Shown: positions 39,890 through 49,240, counted from the first letter of the stretch. The stretch is DNA of 64,000 nucleotides from Prorocentrum cordatum (GCA_963575745.1 CAUYUJ010006336.1:141001-205000), one strand, 5' to 3'. Notes: generated by a model from the sequence alone, not told the origin. A program made the numbers and translations.

Positions 39890-42800
39890 AGTCTCTGGGC
39901 GGGCACGGGGGACCAGGCAGAGACGGCGCAGAGGCCCACGTGCAAGAGGAGTACAGGCACCACATGGACGACGATGAGGTCGACGTGTTCGCCGACCTGG
40001 ACCCCGAGGACGAGGCCGAGGCAATCAGGATGTGCGACGAGTTCGGCCAGGACCTGGAGCCGAGCTGCATGCCGCCAGTGAGTCAGAACGCTTCAAATCC
40101 CACGACGGTGCTCCTCGAGCCGTACGTGGGTTCACCGTCGCCTGTAAGTTTTGCAATCTCTGGCGAAAGCATCTTCGACCCCACCCGGCGTCAGATCGCA
40201 AGTCCCACATCGGCGCCCCTCGAACCGATGGTGGGCACTGGCAGTCAGAACGCACGCCACATCTTCGACACCGTCGGGCGTCAGAATGCAAGACCCCCCT
40301 CGGTGCTCCTCGAGCCGACGGGGGGCTCAGCGTCGCCACAGCGCCACATCAACATCGACGGGAGTCAGAGCGCAAATCCCGCTACGGCACCGCCGTGGGT
40401 GGGTTCAACGTCGCCACGGCTCGAAACTAGAGGCGAAGACACGACCGAGATGGGAGAGCTCTGGGAGATGATGGAGTTGGCTGCTGAGGCACCCGTGGAG
40501 AAAGAGGCCCCAGAGTACATCACCAAGTGCGCCGCGTATCAAGCGACCACGCAAGCCTCCAGGGACCTCAGCCTGAGTTTCTCCTCCATCATGAACACGA
40601 TGGAGCACTTCTACTGCATGGCTTACCGCATCGACCCCCTAGATCGAGCGAAGTACTGCGGCAGAGGCGACCCGAGAACATTCACCATGCGCAAAGGCAA
40701 AGAGAAGCACGAGAGGAGAGAGCGGTATGCAAACCGCAGAGCTGACTGGTGGAGCAGAGCCGAGAACACCCTGTCCTTGCTGGCGAGGCTGCGCAAGAAG
40801 AACAGGGACGTGAGGCAGCAGCTGCACTTAGAGGCCGCAGGCAGACACCTCGCCTACGACGGCCTCCCGAACACCAGCGACCAGGCATCGGACACGGCGA
40901 AGCTACACCGAGAGATCTGGAGAGCGAGGCTGACAGACTTAAGCAAGGTCGACACAGACGTAATCCTTGGCATGGCGCAGCAGGCGGAGCAGGAGAAGCG
41001 GCTCGCACTCAAGAGGGACCTCCAAGAGAATACGCGGGCCTTCGGACAGTGGCTGGCGCTGGCTGAGAAAGACGTCGGCGTGCTGCACCGCATCACGAAG
41101 CCACCGCCCAGGCGCGAGGAGGAGGTTGTTACTCATGAAGGGGTACTGGACTGCCCCACCAAGATAGTCGACGAGAAAGCGAAGGCGTTCCAGGACATCT
41201 GGAAGTGCGACCGACTCAAGCACGAGCAGCACACCGAAGTTCTACAGCGACTACGGGAGCGTGCACGTTCGGAGGCGGCCCCAGAATGGACGCTCGAGGA
41301 CCTAGACGAGGCCCTCAGAGGAGAGCCCGACAAGGGCAAGGGCATTGACATGCTGGTGTGCTCCGACATCCGCAGGCTGCCGCCCGAAGGCCGCCAGAGA
41401 ATCGTCGAGTTCTTCAACTCATGCGAGCAGGCGCTCGCATGGCCGTGGCAGCTGCTGTGCGAGATCGTGATGCTCACGCCCAAGCCAGCCAAGGGCGATC
41501 GGGCCCTCGCCCTGCTGCCGCAGATGGTGCGCTGCTGGGAGTTGCTCCACAGGCCCGCGGCGAGGCGCTGGGCCAAGCAGCAGGAGAGAGAATGGGACGC
41601 CGCCGTGGCGGGCAACAGCTGCCTGCGCGAGGCGATGAGGAGAGTCATCAGCGACGAGTGCTGCGACGCGCTCCAGCTGTTCCACGGCAACCTGCTCGCG
41701 GACATCGAGAAGTTCTACGACAGCCTTCAGCTCGACTGCGTGATCGAGGCGGGCCTGAGGATGGACTTCCGCCCCCGCCTGCTGACGATGATGCTGCTGC
41801 AGCACTCAGCCACGAGGGTGCTGCGGTGGAAAGGTGCCTTCTCGACACCTACCTGGGCTGACAGGTCGCTGCTGGCAGGCTCGAGGCACTCCAACAACCT
41901 GGCCAAGACGGTGGTCTACTCCGTCATAGGCAGGATGCTGGAGGACTCACAGGCGCTGCCCAAGCCGCTGCCGAGGGCCTGGTTCGACGACATCAGCATC
42001 CGCATCCTGGGCAGCGCAGAGGCAGTCGAGCAGGAGCTGACGGCGGTCACGGTGGGGCTACGCGACGGTCTACGTGCACAGGGACTCTCGCTCGCGGACA
42101 AGACCGTCATCTTCAGCACCAACTACCGCACCACCAAGAGAGTACAGCAGGCGCTGCGCAAGGTGAACCTACCCGTCCAGGCCGTCACTGAGGGCCGCGA
42201 CCTGGGAATTGACCGAGGCGCAAGAGGCACGCTGAAAAGGGACACCCACAGAAAGAGGACGAAGCAAGCCTTCACGCGCTGCGGCCACGTGGGCAAGAAG
42301 CTCAAGAGGCTCAGGCTGCGGCGGAGGAGAGGCATCCTGCACCAAGGAGCGGTGGCCTCCTACATGCACGGCGCGACGGTGCACGGCATGGCACCCTGGG
42401 CGCGGCAGAAGGCGAGGAGGAGGTATGCACAGGCTCTGAGGAGGCCGTGGCCAGGCCGCTGCCTCACCACGTTCCTGGCGCTGGAGGGCGCCGACCCCGC
42501 GACCACCGCGGTGAAGGCGCAGCTGAAGACGTGGTTCGAGGTCTGGGCCCGCAGCCCCGACATCAGAGCACAGGTCAAGCTTGCCTGGCCGAAGATCTAC
42601 TTCCAGCTCCGCAAGATCAGGGCAGAGAAGAGGTGGCAGGCGCGCAAGGGGCCGCTGGCCAGCCTGATTCTCCTGCTGTGGGAGGTAGGCTGGGACTCCA
42701 GAGGACCAGACGTCTGGATCGACAGGCAAGGGGACTACTGGAGGTTCAACACTGACGAGCAGGGCGGCGACTACACAGAGATCGTGGACGCGCTCCTGCA

Positions 42801-45159
42801 GGATATCCAAGACCAGCTGTGGGAGACGGCATCACAGCACCACAGCGGCGGAGGGCTACAATTTGGTGCGGACGTGACCGACCTTAAGAAGCACCTCAAC
42901 CAGCTCGCCAAGAAGGAGCACCACGGCACGTACGGCGCGCTCCTCACGGCAGCGTGTGCAGGCACCTGGACGAGGCGGCGCAAGCACGAGACCTTCGGCG
43001 GCGAGGAGGACATGTGCGAGTGCGGCAGACCAGAGGATGATGCACACAGGATCTGGGGCCACTGTGCGGCCCGAGCCGACTGCGAGGCCATCCGCAAGAC
43101 AGAGGGCTTGGCACGCAGGGCCATCGAGGGAGCCAGGGAGAACCCCGCCTTCTGGCTCAGAGGCATCACGCCCAAGAAGTGGGCCACGCCGCCCAAGTGC
43201 GACACCCAACACGTCGAGCACACCGTGGGCGCCTGCATCACCAACAACAGGCTCTCCGCCAGCGACGGCGGCGAGATCACGGGCTGCGGCGACGGCTCAG
43301 GAGGCGAGTACAGCGCAGACGAGAGATACTGCCGCTGCGGCTGGGGCTGGGTGCTGCTGAAGGAGGGCGACGACGCCGACGAGATCGCGGGCGCCAGATT
43401 CGGCCCACTGCCAGGACCGAGGCAAACCAACAACAGGGCGGAGCTCTTCAGCCTGATCAGCTTCATCAACGCCACGGAGGGCAAGGCCAGCTTCTGGACC
43501 GACAGCGAGGTCACCTGCCTGGGCTGGGCGGCGCGACGTGAGGAGACCACAGGGCTCGGCTGCGCGAACGGAGACTTGTGGCACCAGCTGGGCGAGGCGA
43601 TCCGTGCGCGAGGAGGTGACCGCAACGACATCAGCGTGCACCACCTCAACAGCCACATGACTGAGCAGGAGGCCAGCGCGAAGGGCATCACGAGGCGCAT
43701 CTGGGCAGGCAACCAGGCAGCCGACCAGTACGCAGACGCAGGCGCCAAGACCCACGCGATCAGCGACACCGAGATGAGCTGCTACGAGTGGGTGAGAGCG
43801 ACGGCGCACCTGGTGAGGCTCAGGATCGCTGCAACCACCAAGGACGTCATCACCAGAAGGCCGCCAGACGAGAAGGAGATGAGAGAGGCCCGCCGCGCTC
43901 AGGCTAAGAAGCGACGGCAGGACACCGTGCGCAAGAAGGACCTGCTGGGGGACAACCACTCGCGACGGCCACTCACACAACATGTTCTGGCACGAGACCG
44001 TCGAGGCACAGGCTGGACGTGCATGAGCTGCTGGCAGTCAGTCTCCAGTACGACGACGGCGCAGAACATCCACAGCTGGCTGACGCAGGAGTGCAGTGGC
44101 CCACCGCCCGAGACGGCGATCACGGTCACCAAGTTCGGCGTCGAGTCGCACCCCACGCACAAGCTGAGGCGGCTGAGGAGGCACAACAGGTGGTTCTGCG
44201 AGAAGTGCGGAGGCGCCACCACTGAGCTGATCGCCAAGAAGCTGCAGGAGCCTTGCTGCGGACACACGGCATGCGACAGCGGACACTACAGGCTACAGGG
44301 GTGGCTGAGGCAAGCGGCGCGAGAGCAAGGCACCTGCGACAGGCCTCGCGCACTGAGCGACCCTGAGGACGAGGAGGACGAGGAGCAGCTTGCAGAGGCC
44401 AGCAGTAGCCAGAGCACGGAGGTCGACACGGCAGGGGGCACAAGTGGTGTTTCCTGGCGAGACAAACGGGAAGAGCCACCCTGCCGTCTGCGGGAGAAGT
44501 GCCGAGGCTACACTGCGGGCGCGCTGGAGGCGACGAGGAGAGCTACGACGCCTGCGGAGCCTAGCAGCCTGCCCGCCCCTCCAGCTGCAGGAGCAGACCG
44601 AGGGCCCGCGACGCGGGACAGGGCACGTCGGGCCGCGGCGGCCAGAGCGAGAGCGCGCTGCGAGGCAGCAGGCGCGCGGCCCGACGGCGGAGACAGAGGA
44701 GAGCAGAGGACACGGAGATCAGAAAGCGAAAGACGAAGAGCTGAGGAGCCGATTGTGAGACGCCTGCTGGACGCGACCGCCGCCACACCAGCACCGACGC
44801 CGACACCGACGACAGCACCACCAGCAGCAGCAGACCAACGTGACGAAGCTGAGGCCGCACGCCGTGCCGCCTCGCGAGCGCTGCTGGAGGAGGAGAGGCG
44901 GCGCGCGGCGCGCCCGCCGCCAGAGGCGAGAGGGGCCCGCGCGGCGAGCGCCGCCCCGCCGCTGCCGCTGGGCGCGCTGCGCCGGCTGCTGGACGAGGGC
45001 GAGCGGCCCGCGGGGCGGGTGAGGACCACGCGTGGCGGAGCTGTTGGCAGAAGATGTGGTCTCCCCGCCCCGCGGAGAGAGGGCTGGGCTGCGGAGCCGC
45101 CCGCAGGCCCCTCGGTTGCTCGGCACGTCCCCCTGATGCCGAGGACCGAGGCGGCCTGA
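39661..45159 (+). CDS. LINE element 2 reverse transcriptase-RNase H polyprotein, about 1.8 k codons
   Basis: Frame 1 is open from 39661 to TGA 45157-45159; the first GTG is at 39940 and an ATG follows at 39964. Numbering from 39940: repeat region (about 48-165), helical linker, RT with motif A LLADIEKFYDSLQ (Asp near 588), motif B LLAGSRHSNNLAKT (near 644) and motif C AWFDDIS (near 682). A Cys/His block MCECGRPEDDAHRIWGHC is near 1025. RNase H has GCGDGSGG (Asp near 1118), NRAELF (Glu near 1168), FWTDSEV (Asp near 1188) and NQAADQYADAG (near 1262). C-terminal zinc motifs are WTCMSCWQ and WFCEKCGGAT with LQEPCCG (near 1420-1440). A long Arg/Ala/Glu tail has low complexity. It has no good start codon of its own before the overlap, consistent with -1 frameshifting from the endonuclease. 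Confidence 0.88.
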   Translation, partial: ETPAGQGQRGGRGHRCWIPDHGDRRQARGGAGRRALGGTLPSRRLGQLPDHRARRGRPGRGAQAPVSTSPPCSVGLESLGGHGGPGRDGAEAHVQEEYRHHMDDDEVDVFADLDPEDEAEAIRMCDEFGQDLEPSCMPPVSQNASNPTTVLLEPYVGSPSPVSFAISGESIFDPTRRQIASPTSAPLEPMVGTGSQNARHIFDTVGRQNARPPSVLLEPTGGSASPQRHINIDGSQSANPATAPPWVGSTSPRLETRGEDTTEMGELWEMMELAAEAPVEKEAPEYITKCAAYQATTQASRDLSLSFSSIMNTMEHFYCMAYRIDPLDRAKYCGRGDPRTFTMRKGKEKHERRERYANRRADWWSRAENTLSLLARLRKKNRDVRQQLHLEAAGRHLAYDGLPNTSDQASDTAKLHREIWRARLTDLSKVDTDVILGMAQQAEQEKRLALKRDLQENTRAFGQWLALAEKDVGVLHRITKPPPRREEEVVTHEGVLDCPTKIVDEKAKAFQDIWKCDRLKHEQHTEVLQRLRERARSEAAPEWTLEDLDEALRGEPDKGKGIDMLVCSDIRRLPPEGRQRIVEFFNSCEQALAWPWQLLCEIVMLTPKPAKGDRALALLPQMVRCWELLHRPAARRWAKQQEREWDAAVAGNSCLREAMRRVISDECCDALQLFHGNLLADIEKFYDSLQLDCVIEAGLRMDFRPRLLTMMLLQHSATRVLRWKGAFSTPTWADRSLLAGSRHSNNLAKTVVYSVIGRMLEDSQALPKPLPRAWFDDISIRILGSAEAVEQELTAVTVGLRDGLRAQGLSLADKTVIFSTNYRTTKRVQQALRKVNLPVQAVTEGRDLGIDRGARGTLKRDTHRKRTKQAFTRCGHVGKKLKRLRLRRRRGILHQGAVASYMHGATVHGMAPWARQKARRRYAQALRRPWPGRCLTTFLALEGADPATTAVKAQLKTWFEVWARSPDIRAQVKLAWPKIYFQLRKIRAEKRWQARKGPLASLILLLWEVGWDSRGPDVWIDRQGDYWRFNTDEQGGDYTEIVDALLQDIQDQLWETASQHHSGGGLQFGADVTDLKKHLNQLAKKEHHGTYGALLTAACAGTWTRRRKHETFGGEEDMCECGRPEDDAHRIWGHCAARADCEAIRKTEGLARRAIEGARENPAFWLRGITPKKWATPPKCDTQHVEHTVGACITNNRLSASDGGEITGCGDGSGGEYSADERYCRCGWGWVLLKEGDDADEIAGARFGPLPGPRQTNNRAELFSLISFINATEGKASFWTDSEVTCLGWAARREETTGLGCANGDLWHQLGEAIRARGGDRNDISVHHLNSHMTEQEASAKGITRRIWAGNQAADQYADAGAKTHAISDTEMSCYEWVRATAHLVRLRIAATTKDVITRRPPDEKEMREARRAQAKKRRQDTVRKKDLLGDNHSRRPLTQHVLARDRRGTGWTCMSCWQSVSSTTTAQNIHSWLTQECSGPPPETAITVTKFGVESHPTHKLRRLRRHNRWFCEKCGGATTELIAKKLQEPCCGHTACDSGHYRLQGWLRQAAREQGTCDRPRALSDPEDEEDEEQLAEASSSQSTEVDTAGGTSGVSWRDKREEPPCRLREKCRGYTAGALEATRRATTPAEPSSLPAPPAAGADRGPATRDRARRAAAARARARCEAAGARPDGGDRGEQRTRRSESERRRAEEPIVRRLLDATAATPAPTPTPTTAPPAAADQRDEAEAARRAASRALLEEERRRAARPPPEARGARAASAAPPLPLGALRRLLDEGERPAGRVRTTRGGAVGRRCGLPAPRREGWAAEPPAGPSVARHVPLMPRTEAA
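39868..39874 (+). promoter_or_regulatory. Candidate -1 ribosomal slip site CCCCCCT
   Basis: In the endonuclease frame the codons are CGC CCC CCT, i.e. X XXY YYZ with C CCC CCT, 12 bases upstream of its TAG. A -1 slip continues as PPCSVGLESLGGHGG into the RT frame. No pseudoknot was evaluated. Confidence 0.35.
40080..40430 (+). repeat. Degenerate tandem repeat inside the RT ORF of element 2
   Basis: Four to five units of about 60-70 bp built on GTCAGAACGCAAATCCC and GTGCTCCTCGAGCCGACGG. The peptide repeats SQNASNPTTVLLEPYVGS, then SQNARHIF.., RQNARPPSVLLEPTGGS and SQSANPATAPPWVGS. Reading frame is kept. Confidence 0.75.
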
Positions 45160-45247
45160 GAGGCGCCGAGAGCGGCGCCCCCGCGCGCGCGCGCCGACAG
45201 CGCCGCGCGGGTTGCCACGACGTGGCGGCTCGAAAGAGCTCGGAAAG

Positions 45248-45465
45248 AGCTCCTCCTCCGCCTCCTCCTCCTCCTCCTTCCTCCTCCTCCTCCTCCTCTC
45301 CTCTCCTCCTCCTCCTCCTCCTCCTCCTCCTCCTCCTCCTCCTCCTCCTTCCTCCTCCTCCTCCTCTCCTCCTCCTCCTCCTCCTCCTCCTCCTCCTCCT
45401 CCTCCTCCTCCCTCCTCCTCTCCTCCTCCTCCCTCCTCCTCCCTCCTCCTCCTCCCGATGGCATG
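45248..45465 (+). repeat. (CTC)n tract flanking LINE element 2 on the right
   Basis: More than 200 bases of CTC/CTT, starting about 90 bases after the RT stop. Confidence 0.95.
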
Positions 45466-45582
45466 GTGATGATGCGGTTGCCCCGGGCGCTCGGAGCGCT
45501 CGCGCCCCGACCCTTCGAGGCACTGGCCTCTTGCATCTCGTCCTCTTTTCTTTCTCGTCTCCCCTTCTCTCCTCTCGCTTTT

Positions 45583-45670
45583 CCCCCCCTCCCCCCCTCC
45601 CCCCCTCCCCCCCCCTCTCCCCCCCTCTCTTCTCTCGCTGTTCTCCCCCCCTCCCCCCCCCCCCCTCCGC
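45583..45670 (+). repeat. C-rich pyrimidine tract
   Basis: CCCCCCTCCCCCCTCC-type runs. Not coding. Confidence 0.85.
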
Positions 45671-45814
45671 TCTTCTCGCCTCGCCTCCTCGGGCCTCCAG
45701 TATCCCGGCACTCGGCGGCGCGACTATATTTCGGCTCAGGGCCCCTTCTCGACCCCTTCCCGATGGGCCAATGTTCACGCCCTCCCCCCCCCCGGCTTCG
45801 GTAGCAAGCCATGG

Positions 45815-46090
45815 GAGCCTGGTACGTTGTGGGCCCCGGAAACGGCAGGGTCGTTTTTTCACCGTTTCCAAAAACATGTCCCTAGAAAATGGAAACGGCA
45901 AAAAAAACGGTGACCAGAAACGGCAACAAAAACGGCTCCAGGATTGGAACCGGAGCCGGGACCGGTCAAAAAGCGGCGACGGAACCGGTAAAAAAACGGC
46001 GTCGGACGGGCAACAAAAACGGCAAAACGGAACAGGTAAGAAAACGGCCCTGTCGTTCCCAGGGCCCACTAAGGCCTGGTATATCCTCGC
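45815..46090. mobile_element. Inverted-repeat element with AAACGG subrepeats
   Basis: Left end GTGGGCCCCGGAAACGGCAG then GGTCGTTTT; the right end in reverse gives GTGGGCCCTGGGAACGACAG then GGCCGTTTT. CCTGGTA (left) and ACCAGGCC (right) lie just outside. The centre is filled with AAACGG/AACGGCAAAAA units (about 15). About 275 bp, no transposase; MITE/foldback-like. Confidence 0.75.
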
Positions 46091-46721
46091 AGTGCCGTCT
46101 TTGGGGCGCGCAGGCGTCGATGAGCGCCTGGTGATCGGTCAGATGGCGCCGATTCAGCGTCGACCTGGCGTCGGTCTGGCGTCGACCTGGCGTCGCTCCG
46201 CGCCGACTCGCAGGAGGCAGCACGATGGCATGGGAGGCTCCCACGGATAGCCGCGGAGCGAGGCGCCTGGCCCCCGGGGGCCCAGACTGAGGGAAGAGCT
46301 ATCGGGGCCCCCCAAACGGGGTGGTGACCACACCGTGCGGTGAGTCGACGGGTTTTCCGAGGACGTCTCGGGCGACAGGGGCCTCCAGGGTCCCCAAACC
46401 AGGGCTGGACCTAGACGTTGTTTTTCGTTTTGTTGTCGTCTTGCGTTTCGTTTTGCTCTACCTGTTTTCCCGAGCCTCTTTGCCAAGACGAAAAACCAAC
46501 ACACTTCCGAAGTCCAGCAACACGGCGTTGAGGTCCAGCCCTGCCCAAGGCCGTGCGCTGACGGCCCGTGCGGTGAGGCCTCTTGGGGCTCCGAGGGCAC
46601 CGCATGGCTTGTCGCCGCACCGTGTCGGGACTCCAAGAACTGGGCCTTGCGAGTTCTCCCTGTACGCCCGCGGCACGTCCCCCGTCCAGCTATCCTGGCA
46701 GCCCGTCCCCAGGCTTAAAAA

Positions 46722-46861
46722 GTCGGGCACGTCCCCCTACATGAGGAATTCGGAATACTCAACAATATTCCAAACAACATCTGGGGACAAGTATTTTACT
46801 ACGTTTGACCATGTGGGGGGTATTTTTGACTAGTTTTAATTGTTCGTCCACAATGCCCGAC
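46722..46861. mobile_element. Inverted-repeat element family E, copy 2
   Basis: Left end GTCGGGCACGTCCCCCTACA, right end GTTCGTCCACAATGCCCGAC; the AT-rich centre includes GTGGGGGGTATTTTTGACTA, comparable to TTTTTGGGGTATTTTTTATT in copy 1. 140 bp against 185 bp for copy 1. Confidence 0.75.
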
Positions 46862-47550
46862 CTAACCCCAGGCCCCTCCCTTTTTGTTCGAGGTAGATCG
46901 GGCGGTGCCTGGTATCTGCAGAACCTGTCCCTGCCACCCTTCCCTCCTCCTGCTCCTCCCCTCCCTCCTCCTTCTCCTTGCTGGGGTCGAGCCCCGCAGT
47001 TTTGCCCCACCTCACGCGTCTCACCTTTTCCCTACTGCGCCCCCACCTCCCCACAGGGCTTAGCCGTGGGGAGGCCCCTCCTGGAGTGCCTCCTGGCCCG
47101 AACTCTGCGGCCAGCCCGGCCTGGAGCAGCGCCGAGGTCCTCGCCTGGGGACGTCGCGGAAAAGCGTCGTGACGCTAGAGAGGCTTGGGCCCTCCTCCCA
47201 GGGTGCAGCTGTTTGTTGTGCATGTCGTTTTCGGGCCTCTGGAGGCCTCTGGTGCCCTCTTGAGGCTTCTGGGGGAGCTGGTGGAAAGGGGGGGAGGGGC
47301 GGCGTCGTCGACGTACGGCAGGTTCGTGGTCGTTGTCGCCCTCGTCTCCTCCCCGCCCTCGTCGTCCTCGTCCTCCGAGCCCTCCCAGGGCGCGGCCTTG
47401 CCAGGATGTCCTGGAGGATCTGGCCAAAGGGCCGCGAGGGCGTCTGGGAAGGCCCAGCCTGGCCCAAGAGCACCCCCACACCTCCGCCCTCGAGCCCTGT
47501 TTCTCTCGCGCCTTGTCCCTCGATCCTGGATCCTCGTTCCTTGTTCCTCA

Positions 47551-47680
47551 CGTTCCTCCTCCGAAGCTCCTCGATCTTCGACGGCCCCCATCCTCGATCC
47601 TTCTTCCCAGCGTTCCTCCTCCGAGCCTCCTCGATCCTCGACGGCCCCCATCCTCGATCCTTGCCCCTCGCGTTCCTCCT
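47551..47680 (+). repeat. 63-66 bp tandem repeat, two units
   Basis: GTTCCTCCTCCGAAGCTCCT then GATCTTCGACGGCCCCCATC, repeated from about 47613 with few changes; a partial third unit ends at the CCTTGGACC block. Confidence 0.75.
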
Positions 47681-48320
47681 CCTTGGACCTTCGACCTGCG
47701 GGCTTGTCTGTGCAGCACGGCACTGGAGCCCTCGCAGTCCTCCACCCTGGCGGCGCCCAGGGGGAAGGCAAGAGAAGACAGAGAGGCGAAGAGAGGATCC
47801 TCCTTTTCCTCCTCCTTCTCCTCCTCCTCCCCTCCTCCTCTAGGACACCGTCCAGGGACTCTTACTCTTCCTCTTACTCTTACTCCTCCCCTCCTCCTCC
47901 TCCTCCTCCTCCTCGTTCCTCCTCCTCCTCCTCCTCCTCCTCGATCCTCCTCCTCCTCCTCCTCCTCCTCCCTCCTCCTCCTCCTCCTCCTCGATCCTCC
48001 TCCTCCTCCTCCTCCTCCTCCTCCTCCTCTCTCCTCCTCCTCGATACTCCCCCCCTCCTCCTCCTCCTCCTCCTCCTCCTCCTCCTCCTCCTCCTCCTTG
48101 GACCTTCGACCTGCGGGCTTGTCTGTGCAGCACGGCACTGGATCCCTCGCAGTCCTCCACCCTGGCGGCGCCCAGGGGGAAGGCAAGAGAAGACAGAGAG
48201 GCGAAGAGAGGATCCTCCTCTTCCTCCTCCTTCTCCTCCTCCTCCCCTCCTCCTCTAGGACACCGTCCAGGGACTCTTACTCTTCCTCTTACTCTTACTC
48301 CTCCCCTCCTCCTCCTCCTC
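47681..48320 (+). repeat. 415-bp tandem duplication spanning a (CTC)n tract
   Basis: The block starting CCTTGGACCTTCGACCTGCG at 47681 and running through AGGACACCGTCCAGGGACTC to TTACTCCTCC recurs at 48096 with a handful of differences. Between the blocks are (CTC)n runs of different length. Long Pro/Ser/Leu frames across it are artefacts. Confidence 0.9.
47893..48097 (+). repeat. (CTC)n array
   Basis: CTCCTCCTC with GATCCTC and GTTCCTC interruptions; a similar array follows at 48300-48475. Confidence 0.9.
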
Positions 48321-48484
48321 CTCCTCCTCCCTCCTCCTCCTCCTCCTCCGATCTCCTCCTCGATCCTCCTCCTCCTCCTCCTCCTCGATCCTGCCCCCCC
48401 TCCTCGATCCTCCTCCTCCTCCTCCTCCTCCTCCGCCTCCTCCTCCTCGATCCTCCTCCTCGATCTTCGGTCTCCTCCCCATTG

Positions 48485-48690
48485 CCGCTCCTGGGGGCAG
48501 CCACCCCGCCGCGGCATTGCGAGCACACCAGCACGAATGACCTACAGTGGGGCCGGGCCTCTGCGAGCACCGAGTGGTGGTCATCACGTGAGCTGGCATA
48601 CGCTTCGCTCATGTTCTTCCTTGTCGGGGCTACGGCCTTCACGGGCACGGGCGGGCTCCCCGGCGGAGCGCGCACGGCGCACGGCTCCAG
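48485..48690 (+). other. Exon-like segment, strand uncertain
   Basis: The + frame 2 reads PPRHCEHTSTNDLQWGRASA, then TEWWSSRELAYASLMFFLVG, with a possible membrane segment. The - strand reads KNMSEAYASSRDDHHSVLAE, then ARPHCRSFVLVCSQCRGG, which also looks natural. I cannot decide between them; no family is recognised. Confidence 0.25.
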
Positions 48691-48769
48691 CGGTCGTTCG
48701 ATCTTTCGCTCCTTGGGGGGGCGTGCCCCGGGCCACCCCCGGGGTGCGGGGCGGCAGCAGCCGACCTCG

Positions 48770-48935
48770 GCCAGGAAAGGCTCGGCCAGGCTGAACTCGG
48801 CCAGGCTGGACTCGGCCAGGCTGGCCTCGGCCGGGCTGGACTCGGCCGGGCCGGGCTGACTTCGGCCCGGGCCGAGTTCGGCCTGGCCGAGGTCCGCCTG
48901 GCCGGGTTCCTCCTGGCCGAGGTCCTCCTGGCCGG
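48770..48935 (+). repeat. 15-bp minisatellite that flips orientation
   Basis: CTCGGCCAGGCTGGA units run on the + strand to about 48855, then the reverse complement (GTTCGGCCTGGCCGAG, GGTCCGCCTGGCCGGG, GTCCTCCTGGCCGAG) continues to 48935. The whole can fold into a long hairpin. Confidence 0.85.
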
Positions 48936-49144
48936 GGGGGGGGGACGCGGCGGGGATGGGGGCGCGAGAGCCGTTGGGGCTCGCCGGGCGGGGCCGAGGG
49001 CGCCGCAGAGGGAGCCTGAGGGGCCTCGGGGCGTGCCTCGGAGGGACCTGCCGGGGGCTCTTCCCTCCCAGACGTGCTCGCGCCGTGAGCAGGTCGAGGC
49101 GGGACGTCTATGCTTGCCCGTGTTCGGCCTGCGCGGGCCCTGTC

Positions 49145-49240
49145 GTATAACGGCTTCGGGATCAGAAGCCGGCCTTCGGGAAAGGGTCGGGAGGTCCGGG
49201 GGCTCTGTGTGGAGACACAACAAGACGTCGGATGTCTGGG
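49145..49240 (+). repeat. Dispersed repeat family D, copy c
   Basis: AACGGCTTCGGGATCAGAAG, CCGGCCTTCGGGAAAGGGTC, GGGAGGTCCGGGGGCTCTGT and AAGACGTCGGATGTCTGGGT; short form of the family. Confidence 0.7.

Larger units (their letters stand above)
37456..45245 (+). mobile_element. LINE-type retrotransposon, element 2
   Basis: About 7.8 kb between two (CTC)n tracts; the exact ends are uncertain and no SL copy is visible. Order: basic leader region, ORF1 (37733-38749), endonuclease (38750-39889, same frame), RT-RNase H-zinc ORF (39661/39940-45159, -1 frame). The very long intact RT ORF indicates a young copy. ORF1 has a zinc ribbon and coiled coil like the ORF1 of element 3, and the RT motifs resemble element 3 more than element 1. 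Confidence 0.85.

Noticed and set aside
44508-46069. Minus-strand ORFs of 330-500 codons (Glu/Gly/Arg-rich)
   Set aside because: They are shadows of the RT ORF tail and of the (CTC)n tract read on the opposite strand.
47185-48859. Plus-strand ORFs of 357 and 508 codons (Ser/Pro/Leu-rich)
   Set aside because: They span CTC arrays and a tandem duplication; no unique protein text except a short uncertain segment at 48485-48690.
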